Assembly (NCBI RefSeq): GCF_003268275.1
Contig: NZ_QLYR01000001.1
Span: 868,001 to 932,000, forward strand
From: Hydrogeniiclostridium mannosilyticum
GTDB taxonomy: Bacteria; Bacillota; Clostridia; Oscillospirales; Acutalibacteraceae
DNA length: 64,000 nt
Direction of reading: 5' to 3'
Position 1 is the first letter of the stretch, and every line of letters starts with the position of its first letter. Below, one piece after another: positions 42,163-50,704 of this stretch. The translations under genes and the position numbers were made by a program. Below the pieces are notes generated by a model. The model did not search any database, was not told where the DNA came from, and saw nothing but the letters and a program-made list of their open reading frames with translations.

Positions 42163-43653
42163 TTATAGAATCACATACTCCAGGTTCATCAGCTCCGCTA
42201 CCTTCTTCATCAGGGCGGCGTTATGGCCGATAGACATTGCACAGTGGTGGGTGGGCGCCTCCTCAAACCAGCGTTCAAAATAGGTGTCAGGGTCTACGCT
42301 GAATTTAACCGGCGTCTGTGTGTTGCCAATCTGCATGATGGTCCCCTTGGTAGACTCTCCCTCGCTGATAATCAGCTTCAGGCGCCCGTCCACCGTCTGG
42401 GTAACCCCCAGCATGGTAACAGGCCCGCTCTTCACCTTGGCCTCCACGGAAATACCGCTGCCGCGTTTGCCGTGGTAAACCCCCATGCCGCGCAGGATGG
42501 GCTTGCCCTCGGAGATCTCCAGGTGGAAGGGGCCGTCGTGGCCCAGCAGGATGGTGCCGTCGATATAATCCGTGGTGACAATCTCGGAGAAGCTGCCGCC
42601 AACCCCGAGAATATCGCAAATCTTCATTGCCAGGTTCGTCTTGAGGTCGCCCTCGCCGGCACAGGGCACGCTGTTCGCCGTAAGCAGGGAATGCCCGACG
42701 ATAAAGCCGCTCTGCAGCTGCTCGTACGCATTGCCGTCCGCCCCATGGTAATAATAGGTCAGGGCATTGAGATGGAATTTTCCCACCAGCTTCTCCTGTG
42801 CGGCGGCCACCCGGCAGGACCACTCCAGCTCCTCCGCTGTCGGCTTCTTCGCCAGCTTCTCAGCGGGCGAGTCCCCGCTGATGGTGAACATCTCGCGGAC
42901 CTCGGCCTCCTTACGGGCCACGTCCTCCTCCGTTACGGTCTTCAGCAGCGCGTCCAGGTCGCACATCTCCAGCACCTCAAGCTGAATGCCTGCCTGCGCC
43001 TGGAGCATGGTGAAATCGCTGTACATATCCAGCATACCGCTGTAGGTGTTTCCCAAAAAGCCGAAGCGGGACTCTGACAGCGTGTTTTTCACCTGGGCCG
43101 CGCGGATCCACTCGCTGATCTCCTTCCAGGCACGGATGGCCTCCGGGCGGTTACAGGTGGTCTCGTTCGCTACAGAAACCGCCGGGGTCTTCTCCAGGCC
43201 GAGCAGGCCGCTGATGACCTTATAGGGGATGCCCGCACGGTGGAAAGCATTGGCAAACTCGGGCACCGGGCAGGCATTGCAGTGCGCCAGCCACTCGCCG
43301 GTGGAGGTTTTCTCATAGTTGACGCGGTCGCTAGGCTGCAGGTTCAGCATGACCACCTTGGCCTGGCAGCGCTGATGAATGGGCAGCACGGTGGCGCTGG
43401 TGGCATAGGTGGCGGCATGCAGGAAAATAATATCCACATTATGCTCATTGAAATACTTGCCGGCCTCAATTCCCTTATCCACGGTGTCCACCAGGCCAAA
43501 ATTGTACACCTCGCCCCATTGTCCCATTTTTTCCGCGATAAATTCATTGTAAGACACCAGACGGTCGTGCAGGGACGGGAACTGTGCCCAGTAGGCAGCC
43601 AGTCCAGTGGAATACAGGCCCACGCGGGGCTTGCTGTAAGCTTTTGTGTTCAT
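42163..43653 (-). CDS. L-fucose/L-arabinose isomerase-family protein
   Basis: The 496-residue protein shows the AraA/FucI architecture: an N-terminal Rossmann-like part (RVGLYSTGLAAYWAQFPSL; VDIIFLHAATYATSATVLP), the middle domain (RFGFLGNTYSGMLDM), and the C-terminal barrel with PCAGEGDLKTNLAMKI and EAPTHHCAMSIGH. The Glu in GEGD and the His in THHCAMSIGH are at positions where AraA has metal ligands. It likely isomerises an aldose to a ketose. It is transcribed from the right behind an aldo/keto reductase gene, 53 bp apart. Its sugar may be L-arabinose or a similar pentose, given the GH43 genes across the divergent promoter region. Confidence 0.85.
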   Translation of the reverse strand: MNTKAYSKPRVGLYSTGLAAYWAQFPSLHDRLVSYNEFIAEKMGQWGEVYNFGLVDTVDKGIEAGKYFNEHNVDIIFLHAATYATSATVLPIHQRCQAKVVMLNLQPSDRVNYEKTSTGEWLAHCNACPVPEFANAFHRAGIPYKVISGLLGLEKTPAVSVANETTCNRPEAIRAWKEISEWIRAAQVKNTLSESRFGFLGNTYSGMLDMYSDFTMLQAQAGIQLEVLEMCDLDALLKTVTEEDVARKEAEVREMFTISGDSPAEKLAKKPTAEELEWSCRVAAAQEKLVGKFHLNALTYYYHGADGNAYEQLQSGFIVGHSLLTANSVPCAGEGDLKTNLAMKICDILGVGGSFSEIVTTDYIDGTILLGHDGPFHLEISEGKPILRGMGVYHGKRGSGISVEAKVKSGPVTMLGVTQTVDGRLKLIISEGESTKGTIMQIGNTQTPVKFSVDPDTYFERWFEEAPTHHCAMSIGHNAALMKKVAELMNLEYVIL

Positions 43654-43706
43654 ACTTTCATCACCCTTATTTATTTTTTATATATTTTGCTTCGGTACCC
43701 CGAATA

Positions 43707-44627
43707 TTACGGCAGGATATTGCCCGCCGCCTGGTAAACCGCATACCAATCCTCGCGGGAAAGCGTAACCTCCGTCGCCGCGGCAATCTCCCGCAGGCGC
43801 TCAGGGGACATCGTGCCGCAGACAGGCTGCAGCCTTGCCGGGTGGCGCAGCAGCCACGCAACCGCAGCGCCGGTGGGTGTAATCCCATATTTTGCGGCAA
43901 TTTCCTCCAGCTTCCTGTTGAGCGCCGGGTATTTTGGGCTGCCAAGAAAAACACCCTCGAAAAAGCCATACTGAAAAGGCGACCACGGCTGGATGGTGAT
44001 GTCCTTCAGGCGGCAGTAATCGAGCACCGAGCCGTCCCGGTTGACCGCGGCTGTGTTTTCCATATTGACATTGAGGCCCGTGCTGATCATCGTCGCGTTC
44101 GTAATGCTGAGCTGCAGCTGGTTGACTGCCAGCCTTTGCCGTACACTGCGCTGCAGGAGCTCAATCTGCATGGGATTGTGGTTAGAAACGCCAAAGCAGC
44201 GCACCTTCCCGCTCTCAGAAAGCCGCTCAAAGGCCTCAGCCACCTCGTCGGGCTCAGCCAGCGCATCGGGGCGGTGGAGCAACAGAATATCCAGATAGTC
44301 TGTGTTCAGACGCTGGAGGCTGCCGTCTACCGCCTCCAGAATATGCTCCTTGGAAAAATCGAACATCACCCCGGGGCGGATACCGCACTTGGACTGTAGA
44401 ATGATTTTCTCCCGCACGGCGCTGTTCATGCCGATGGCGCGGGCAAAAACCGTTTCGCATTCCCCGCCGCCGTAAATATCCGCATGGTCAAAGAAATTGA
44501 TGCCAAGCTCCAGCGCGGTCTTAACAACCGCCTCCGCCTGCCCGGCCTCCAACCCGCCAATGCGCATACAGCCGAGCGCCACACGCGGCACACGCAGCGC
44601 CTCTATGTTTTGATAAAGCACCTTCAT
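43707..44627 (-). CDS. Aldo/keto reductase
   Basis: The 306-residue TIM-barrel NADPH-dependent reductase has the catalytic tetrad visible: Asp in FFDHADIYGGGECE (with Tyr in IYGGG), Lys in LQSKCGIRPG, and His in LLLHRPDAL. NADPH-binding motifs occur near the end. ATG 44627 follows AAAGGAGGTC. It reduces or oxidises aldose or ketone groups and is the first gene of the leftward pair with the isomerase-like gene. Its promoter is at 44720-44747. Confidence 0.9.
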   Translation of the reverse strand: MKVLYQNIEALRVPRVALGCMRIGGLEAGQAEAVVKTALELGINFFDHADIYGGGECETVFARAIGMNSAVREKIILQSKCGIRPGVMFDFSKEHILEAVDGSLQRLNTDYLDILLLHRPDALAEPDEVAEAFERLSESGKVRCFGVSNHNPMQIELLQRSVRQRLAVNQLQLSITNATMISTGLNVNMENTAAVNRDGSVLDYCRLKDITIQPWSPFQYGFFEGVFLGSPKYPALNRKLEEIAAKYGITPTGAAVAWLLRHPARLQPVCGTMSPERLREIAAATEVTLSREDWYAVYQAAGNILP

Positions 44628-44719
44628 GACCTCCTTTGCTTCTTTCCCCCCCTGCAGCCCTGCTCCCGCCGCCGGGATTTTCTGCCGGGGGCCGGTTCAA
44701 ATCCGGTTCCCTTGACATA

Positions 44720-44747
44720 ATCATAGCATAATTTTCTAACGATACAA
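44720..44747 (-). promoter_or_regulatory. Promoter of the aldo/keto reductase operon
   Basis: On the minus strand TTGTAT (44747-44742) and TATGAT (44725-44720), with a 16-bp spacer, sit about 93 bp upstream of ATG 44627. Confidence 0.45.
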
Positions 44748-45004
44748 GAGGGATTTTTCTGATTTTTCCAAGCTTTTTCTGTAATAATATCATAATATTG
44801 CTATTCGTCAAGATTCTACTTACTTATAAATAAATGTTTTTCCCGATAAATCGTAGCCTTCTGAGGCGGAGGCCATGAGCGCCTGTTTTATCAGATTATT
44901 GCCCCCGATCCAATAAAATTTTTTTCCGGGCCGGTCAGCCCGGCGACACCCGGAATTTTTGGCGGCAAGGCGGCCCTTTTTACGCGTCAGGCGCCGCAAA
45001 CCTG

Positions 45005-45033
45005 TTGACTTTACGGGTAAAAAACGGTATTAT
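45005..45033 (+). promoter_or_regulatory. Promoter of the GH43 genes
   Basis: TTGACT (45005-45010), a 17-bp spacer and TATTAT (45028-45033) lie 43 bp upstream of ATG 45077. The 12-mer TTGACTTTACGG at its -35 is the same as at the citrate synthase promoter. Confidence 0.68.
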
Positions 45034-45076
45034 GCACTTGAATCTATTGAATATCGAATACCGGAGGAATTTTGAT

Positions 45077-46357
45077 ATGAACCCTTTACTGCCGCTTGAT
45101 CAATTTGTGCCCGACGGCGAGGCGCGCCAACATGCCGACGGACGCCTGTACCTCTACGGCTCACTCGATGTGCCGGGCGACGACAGCTATTGCAGCTGCC
45201 GCTACCGGGTATTTTCCTCGGACAGCCTGACACACTGGACGGACCACGGCGTCTCCTTTTCCACATCGGACGGCGCTGCCGGTGAGTTTGAGGGCAACCG
45301 CCTTTACGCGCCGGACTGCGTCTGCAAGGACGGCGTTTATTACCTGTATTTCTGCCTTTCCAACGGCCGTGAGGCCGTTGCCACCAGCGGCAGCCCGGCC
45401 GGCCCCTTTAGCGATCCCGTCGCTGTGATCGGCGCGGACGGCGACGGCATAGACCCCTCCGTCTTCATTGACGACGACGGACAGGCCTATTATTACTGGG
45501 GGCAGTTTTCCCTTTGCGGCGCGCGGCTGAAGGAAAACATGCGCGAGCTGGACATGAGCACCGTAAACCGCGCGCTGATCACAGAGCAGGAGCATGGCTT
45601 CCATGAGGGTGCCTCGGTGCGCAAGCACAACGGAATATACTACCTGCTGTACACCGACATCAGCCGCGGCGGCGCCTCCTGCATCTCCTACGCCATGTCC
45701 CGCAGCCCGCTGGGCCCCTTCACAAAGGGCGGGGTGGTCATTGACAACACCGGCTGTGACCCCAAAAACTGGAACGACCACGGCTGTATTGCCGAATTTA
45801 ACGGCAGCTGGTACGTCTTTTACCACCGGGCGACCAACAACAGCTGCTTCAGCCGCCGGGCCTGTGCGGAGCCGATTACCTTCACGGCGGACGGCCGCAT
45901 CCCCGAGGTGGAGATGACCACCCAGGGCACCCAGGGGCCGCTTTCACCCCTGCCCGTTCTGGAGGCCGGGCGGGCCTGCCTGCTCTCCGGCGCGGCGTAT
46001 ATCGAAAGCCGTCTGGAGCAGGGCGTCTACCAGGAATATCTCTCTCATATTCAGGACGGAAACTGGGCGGCCTACAAATATTTTGATTTTGGCCAGGCAG
46101 CCGTCTCCGGCTTTACCATGGCCGCGGCAAACGGACGCTTTGACTCTGTTTACAGCGCCCGGGTCGAGCTCCGCCTCGATTCCCCCGACGGCACGCTGAT
46201 TGGTACGCTCGATATTCCGCCCACCGGCGGCTGGACGGACTGGCGGGATTTCTCCTGCCCGGTGCAGCCGGTACAGGGACGCCACGCGCTGTACCTGGTC
46301 TTTCACGGAGACTTGGGGCGGCTTTGCTCGGTAAAAGAATTTCATTTTATTGCATGA
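45077..46357 (+). CDS. GH43-family glycoside hydrolase with C-terminal carbohydrate-binding-like domain
   Basis: The 426-residue protein has a five-bladed beta-propeller catalytic domain, residues 1-290: ARQHADGRLYLYGSLD with the basic Asp region, GDGIDPSVFIDDDGQAYYYWG with the pKa-modulating Asp, and FHEGASVRKHNGIYYLLYT with the acid Glu. A C-terminal beta-sandwich resembling CBM6 follows (about 300-426). GH43 enzymes remove arabinofuranose or xylose from hemicellulose and arabinan. There is no signal peptide, so it acts inside the cell on oligosaccharides. ATG 45077 follows CGGAGGAAT; the longer open frame from 45005 starts inside the promoter. It is followed 39 bp on by a second GH43-like gene. 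Confidence 0.88.
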   Translation: MNPLLPLDQFVPDGEARQHADGRLYLYGSLDVPGDDSYCSCRYRVFSSDSLTHWTDHGVSFSTSDGAAGEFEGNRLYAPDCVCKDGVYYLYFCLSNGREAVATSGSPAGPFSDPVAVIGADGDGIDPSVFIDDDGQAYYYWGQFSLCGARLKENMRELDMSTVNRALITEQEHGFHEGASVRKHNGIYYLLYTDISRGGASCISYAMSRSPLGPFTKGGVVIDNTGCDPKNWNDHGCIAEFNGSWYVFYHRATNNSCFSRRACAEPITFTADGRIPEVEMTTQGTQGPLSPLPVLEAGRACLLSGAAYIESRLEQGVYQEYLSHIQDGNWAAYKYFDFGQAAVSGFTMAAANGRFDSVYSARVELRLDSPDGTLIGTLDIPPTGGWTDWRDFSCPVQPVQGRHALYLVFHGDLGRLCSVKEFHFIA

Positions 46358-46396
46358 CGCTTATTTTTAGAATAAACTGCGGGAGGAAAAACCACC

Positions 46397-47269
46397 ATGA
46401 AAAATTCAGACATTCACATTCGAGACCCTTATGTACTGGTACAGAACGGCAAATATTATCTGTACGGTTCCCAGGGAGGCAGCTGCTGGGGCCAGGGGGG
46501 CGGATTTGACGTTTACACCGGCACGGACCTGGAAAATTGGGAGGGCCCGTTTGAGGTCTTCCACAACGACGGATCCTTCTGGACCGACCGGGAATATTGG
46601 GCCCCTGAATGCCATGTCTACAATGGCGCGTACTATTTGCTGGCCAGCTTTAAGAACGAAGGCGTCTGCCGCGGCACGCAGATTCTCCGGGCAGAACGCC
46701 CGGAAGGCCCCTTTGCGCCCATTAGCGACGGCCCTGTCACACCAAGGAATTGGGAATGCCTGGACGGTACGCTGTACGTGTCCCCCTCCGGCGACCCCTG
46801 GATGGTCTTCTGCCATGAATGGGTGCAAGTCGGCAACGGCGAGGTCTGTGCCATTCCGCTTACGCCCGACCTTCGCGCGGCAGCCGGTGAGGCGCGCATT
46901 CTCTTTCGGGCAGGAGACGCGCCGAAGATCGCCCCAATGAAAAACGCGGCCGGTCAGGACTGCTTTGTCACCGACGGCCCGTTCCTGCACCGCACCGCGG
47001 ACGGTACCCTGCTGATGATTTGGTCCAGCTTCAGCACAGGCGGCTACTGCGTGGCGGTAGCGCGCTCCGACAACGGCGATATTACCGGCAACTGGATTTT
47101 AGAGGACGACCTGCTCTTTGAGCGCGACGGCGGACACGGCATGATCTTCCGCACCCTTGACGGGCAGCTCATGCTGGCACTGCACACACCCAACGCCAAG
47201 TCCAAGGAACGTCCGAAGTTTTACCCCATTCGCGAGCAGGCAGGCAGCCTCTGCCGGGAAACCCTTTGA
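46397..47269 (+). CDS. GH43-like glycoside hydrolase
   Basis: This 290-residue single-domain beta-propeller has the GH43/GH117-type opening IHIRDPYVLVQNGKYYLYGS (catalytic base Asp), EYWAPECHVYNGAYYLLAS (acid Glu) and PSGDPWMVFCHEW. No signal peptide is present. ATG 46397 follows GGGAGGAAAAACC. It is co-transcribed with the upstream GH43 gene and is followed by a terminator. Probably an intracellular arabinosidase, xylosidase or related exo-enzyme; the exact linkage is not predictable. Confidence 0.85.
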   Translation: MKNSDIHIRDPYVLVQNGKYYLYGSQGGSCWGQGGGFDVYTGTDLENWEGPFEVFHNDGSFWTDREYWAPECHVYNGAYYLLASFKNEGVCRGTQILRAERPEGPFAPISDGPVTPRNWECLDGTLYVSPSGDPWMVFCHEWVQVGNGEVCAIPLTPDLRAAAGEARILFRAGDAPKIAPMKNAAGQDCFVTDGPFLHRTADGTLLMIWSSFSTGGYCVAVARSDNGDITGNWILEDDLLFERDGGHGMIFRTLDGQLMLALHTPNAKSKERPKFYPIREQAGSLCRETL

Positions 47270-47314
47270 TTCGTCCGCCTTATCATAAATTAAGCGGCGC
47301 GCTGAAATACACAG

Positions 47315-47344
47315 CCGGCAGGGGCAAGCTCCTGCCGGTTTTTT
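47315..47344 (+). terminator. Terminator after the GH43 pair
   Basis: CCGGCAGG (47315-47322) pairs with CCTGCCGG (47331-47338) and is followed by six T residues. Confidence 0.88.
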
Positions 47345-47502
47345 ACTGTATATGCAAACAGGCCCTTCCGCCTCAAGCGGATAATTTTCGCATTTTGTTT
47401 TTTCTCTGTTTACAAACCTTTCATAGATTGCGCACGATTCGGCTCTATTATATATGAAGCATATAGAATATGCGGCAAATAAAAAACAAAGGTCTGAGGC
47501 AC

Positions 47503-48006
47503 ATGAAAGCAGACGCCTTCCGCATGGAAATGTGGCGCAATCTGTTCCGCATCAAATACTGTATGGAAAAAATTATGGACCCTGTCACCCAGCCGGAGGG
47601 GCTGACCCCGCTGCAGGCCCTGGTGCTGCTTGCCATTCGGAACAGGCAGGTGTGCAATATCCGCGCGTTGTGCGACGCAACCCAGATCACCCAGAGCAAC
47701 GCCTCTACGCTCTGCAAAAAGCTGGAACAGGCCGGTTTTCTATACCGGGTACGCAGCAAGGCGGATGAACGGGTGGTTACGCTCTCCGTAACCCCCGCCG
47801 GTTGCGGGGCGCTGGAACGCATTTTGAACCGGCTGCACTTTATTGACGGCGTTCTGGAGCAGGCCGGCCCTGAGAAGCTGGATGCCATCTTAGCCGGCGC
47901 CGAAGCCACCATTGAGGTGCTCGCCCTGCTGGAGCGTGCCGCGCCGGATATCCAAGCTCAGCGGCTGCCGCAAACGGACAAACCCGGCCCCACAACGGCC
48001 GGTTGA
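47503..48006 (+). CDS. MarR-family transcription regulator
   Basis: The 167-residue protein has the MarR winged helix: LTPLQALVLLAI, RALCDATQITQSNASTLCKKLEQAGFLYRVRSKADERVVTLSVTPAG. The DER wing is clear at about residues 90-95. It likely binds its own promoter and responds to a small ligand. ATG 47503 follows AAAGGTCTGAGG; an earlier in-frame start at 47470 is possible. It lies 22 bp upstream of the fused ABC transporter, so the pair is an operon and the transporter is probably regulated by it. Confidence 0.87.
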   Translation: MKADAFRMEMWRNLFRIKYCMEKIMDPVTQPEGLTPLQALVLLAIRNRQVCNIRALCDATQITQSNASTLCKKLEQAGFLYRVRSKADERVVTLSVTPAGCGALERILNRLHFIDGVLEQAGPEKLDAILAGAEATIEVLALLERAAPDIQAQRLPQTDKPGPTTAG

Positions 48007-48028
48007 TTATGATGAAAGGAAATACCCT

Positions 48029-50383
48029 ATGCTTGAATTACAGCACATCAAGAAGACCTACCATGTCGGCGACACAGAGACAAAGGCGCTGGATGATGTA
48101 AGCGTCGCCTTTCGCGAAAAGGAATTTGTCGCGGTACTGGGGCCGAGCGGCTCCGGTAAAACCACCTTCCTCAACATCATCGGCGGACTGGACCGCTATG
48201 ACAGCGGCGACCTGCTGATTAAGGGCAAGCACACCAGCGACTTTAAGGACAGCGACTGGGACGCCTACCGCAACAACTCCATCGGCTTTGTGTTTCAAAG
48301 CTACAACCTCATCGGACACCTCAGCATCGTCGCCAATGTCGAGCTGGGCATGACGCTCTCCGGCGTGCCCAAGGAGGAAAAGCACCGCCGGGCTTTGGAG
48401 GTTTTGGAACAGGTCGGCCTGAAGGACCACCTGCACAAGCGCCCCAACCAGCTCTCCGGCGGCCAGATGCAGCGCGTCGCCATTGCCCGCGCCCTGGCCA
48501 ACGACCCGGAGATCCTGCTGTGCGATGAACCCACGGGCGCACTGGACACCTCCACCAGCGTCCAGATTATGGACCTGATTCAAAAGCTCTCCGCGGAACG
48601 TCTGGTCATTATGGTCACGCACAACCCTCAGCTTGCCGAGGACTATGCCGACCGCATCATCCGCTTTCAGGATGGGCATATCATCTCCGACACACACCCG
48701 CACCAGGAGCGCCCCAAGCCGGACGGCTTCCACCTGAAAAAGACCAAGATGCGCTTTCTCACCGCGCTGAATCTCTCGTTTAACAACATCCGCACCAAGA
48801 AAGGGCGCACCTTTCTGACCGCCTTTGCCTCCAGCATCGGCATCATCGGCATTGCGGTCATCCTCAGTCTTTCCTCCGGGTTCCGCACTACGATTGACGA
48901 CTTTCAGACCGACGCCATGGCGCAGTTCCCCATCGTAATCTCCCGCCAGTCCGCCGAGGTCGACATGGCCGCCATGATGGAGCAGCACACCCAGATGCTG
49001 GAGGACCAGGACGAGGAAGCGCCGCCGGAGGAGATCATCCTCACCGACCCGGATTCCACCATTAAAATGCATACCAACCGCTTTACCGGCGAGTATTTGC
49101 AGTACCTGAAAAACATTGACCCCAAAATATGCAGCAGCATCGGTTACACCCGCATTGTCAGTATGAATATGGTACGGAAAACCGACAGCGGCATCATCCC
49201 CGTCTCCTTCAGCAGCGAGTCCAAGGACGAGGACGGCCAAGAAAGCTCCGCCATGAGCGGCACCATGTCTGCCATCGGTCTGTCCTCCTTCCCGGAACAG
49301 CTCGACCAGGAGGAGACCTCCTACCTGGAAAAGAACTACGACCTGCTCGCGGGCCAATACCCTGCCGCCGCCACGGACCTGGTGCTGGTGCTGGATTCCG
49401 ACAATACCCTGAACAAGAACATTCTGGAAAACCTCGGTTTTGACACCGAGGGAAAAGAGTCCTTTGATTTTAACGACCTTATCGGCGCTGAGTTTAAAAT
49501 TGTTTCCAATAACGACTTCTACAGCGAAACGCCCTACGGCAACTACCTGCCCACACAGGACTATGAAGCCATGTATAACTCCGACAGCGGCATCACCGTC
49601 CGCATTGCCGGTATTGTACGCGTCAAGGAAAACGCCGGTATTGGCATCCTCAACACCGGCATCGCCTACAGCGACGCCCTGTCGGAGCAGGTGGCCGCCA
49701 TGCAGCAGGAGAGCGACATTGTCAAGGCCCAGCAGGAGAGCAGCAAAAATGTCATGACTATGGAGGAAATCTCCGAGGCGGACAAGGACTCTCTGCTCGC
49801 TGTTCTGGGCGGCGACACCACCCCCTACGCCATTATGCTCTACCCCGCCACCTTCGAGCAAAAGGACCAGGTCATCCAATACCTGGACGACTGGAATGAG
49901 GGGAAAAGCACAGACGACGCCGTTGTCTACACCGATATGGTAGAAACTATTTCCAGCATGACGGGCGATATTATGGACGGCATTACGGTCGTGCTGGTCG
50001 CGTTTGCCGCCATCTCCCTGGTGGTCAGCATGATTATGATCTGCATTATCATCTACACCTCTGTGCTGGAGCGGACCAAGGAAATCGGCATTTTGCGCTC
50101 TCTGGGCGCCCGTAAAAAGGACATCACCCATGTATTCGATGCGGAAACGTTCATCCTGGGGCTGTGCTCCGGCCTGTTGGGCGTGGCCATTGCCTGGCTG
50201 CTGACCTTCCCCATCAATTCCATCATCGCCTCCATGGCGTCGCTGGAAAATGTCGCGCATTTGCAGCCGCTGCACGCATTAATTCTGGTGGCGATCAGCA
50301 CCATTCTCACCATGCTGGGCGGGCATATCCCGGCCCGCATGGCTTCAAGGAAGGATGCCGTGGAGGCGCTGCGCTCTGAATAG
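48029..50383 (+). CDS. Fused ABC transporter (MacB/FtsX type): ATPase plus permease
   Basis: The 784-residue protein has an N-terminal ABC ATPase domain: Walker [11 protein letters not shown] near 38, signature LSGGQMQR near 141, Walker [12 protein letters not shown] near 163. At about residue 255 a membrane segment begins a permease with a large extracytoplasmic domain (about 290-660). The C-terminal FtsX-type membrane segments follow, with [18 protein letters not shown]. MacB-type transporters are mechanotransmission exporters of peptides, antibiotics or lipids. It is regulated by the preceding MarR. In Gram-positive bacteria it may give peptide resistance. ATG 48029 follows GAAAGGAAATACC. 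Confidence 0.92.
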   Translation: MLELQHIKKTYHVGDTETKALDDVSVAFREKEFVAVLGPSGSGKTTFLNIIGGLDRYDSGDLLIKGKHTSDFKDSDWDAYRNNSIGFVFQSYNLIGHLSIVANVELGMTLSGVPKEEKHRRALEVLEQVGLKDHLHKRPNQLSGGQMQRVAIARALANDPEILLCDEPTGALDTSTSVQIMDLIQKLSAERLVIMVTHNPQLAEDYADRIIRFQDGHIISDTHPHQERPKPDGFHLKKTKMRFLTALNLSFNNIRTKKGRTFLTAFASSIGIIGIAVILSLSSGFRTTIDDFQTDAMAQFPIVISRQSAEVDMAAMMEQHTQMLEDQDEEAPPEEIILTDPDSTIKMHTNRFTGEYLQYLKNIDPKICSSIGYTRIVSMNMVRKTDSGIIPVSFSSESKDEDGQESSAMSGTMSAIGLSSFPEQLDQEETSYLEKNYDLLAGQYPAAATDLVLVLDSDNTLNKNILENLGFDTEGKESFDFNDLIGAEFKIVSNNDFYSETPYGNYLPTQDYEAMYNSDSGITVRIAGIVRVKENAGIGILNTGIAYSDALSEQVAAMQQESDIVKAQQESSKNVMTMEEISEADKDSLLAVLGGDTTPYAIMLYPATFEQKDQVIQYLDDWNEGKSTDDAVVYTDMVETISSMTGDIMDGITVVLVAFAAISLVVSMIMICIIIYTSVLERTKEIGILRSLGARKKDITHVFDAETFILGLCSGLLGVAIAWLLTFPINSIIASMASLENVAHLQPLHALILVAISTILTMLGGHIPARMASRKDAVEALRSE

Positions 50384-50413
50384 GCCCATCTGCCCTTAAA
50401 GCCAGTAGGCAGC

Positions 50414-50455
50414 AACAGCCCGAGGCGTCCGTTCCGGTTGCCTCGGGCTGTTTTT
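50414..50455 (+). terminator. Terminator after the ABC transporter
   Basis: AACAGCCCGAGGC (50414-50426) pairs with GCCTCGGGCTGTT (50440-50452) and is followed by TTT. The 321-bp gap up to 50704 further contains a triple 16-bp repeat and a second terminator. Confidence 0.9.
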
Positions 50456-50580
50456 CGTCCAGCGGGAACCGCGCGGGCCCGCAGCCGCTGTGCCGGTTGA
50501 AATTGTCCCGCCTGCTATGGGCGGCAAAGCGCAGCCTAAACGACATATTTCCCCCGGCATTCACGCGTATTAAAAATGTC

Positions 50581-50628
50581 TACACGGTTGGCGGCCTACA
50601 CAGTTGGCGGCCTACATAGTTGGCAGCC
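50581..50628 (+). repeat. Three tandem 16-bp repeats
   Basis: Three units (50581-50596, 50597-50612, 50613-50628) share TACA-x-x-GTTGGC-x-GCC, for example TACACGGTTGGCGGCC. The copies differ at only one to three positions. They lie between the two terminators, in a place with no gene. A protein-binding array or slipped-strand repeat is possible. Confidence 0.75.
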
Positions 50629-50655
50629 TGCGCGGGTTCCGTTTCTCCCTGCTGC

Positions 50656-50687
50656 AAAAGGCCTGTCTCCGCGGAGACAGGCCTTTT
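50656..50687. terminator. Bidirectional terminator before the glycosidase gene
   Basis: AAAAGGCCTGTCTCC and its reverse complement around a short GC loop form a nearly palindromic stem (50657-50687) with A-tract and T-tract on either side. It serves the leftward glycosidase gene ending at 50705. Confidence 0.88.
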
Positions 50688-50704
50688 CCTTTTATTTTGC
50701 GGCA

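Larger units (their letters stand above)
44628..45076. other. Divergent intergenic region (AKR/isomerase operon versus GH43 operon)
   Basis: This 449-bp AT-rich gap holds two outward promoters (listed separately). Between them, 44760-45000, I see no gene, hairpin or clear operator. Confidence 0.6.

Noticed and set aside
48038-50275. A 745-codon open frame antisense to the ABC transporter
   Set aside because: Shadow of a strongly coding gene with Walker A, signature and Walker B motifs on the plus strand.
50581-50628. A CRISPR array
   Set aside because: The repeats are 16 bp and directly adjacent without spacers; no Cas gene is in the window.
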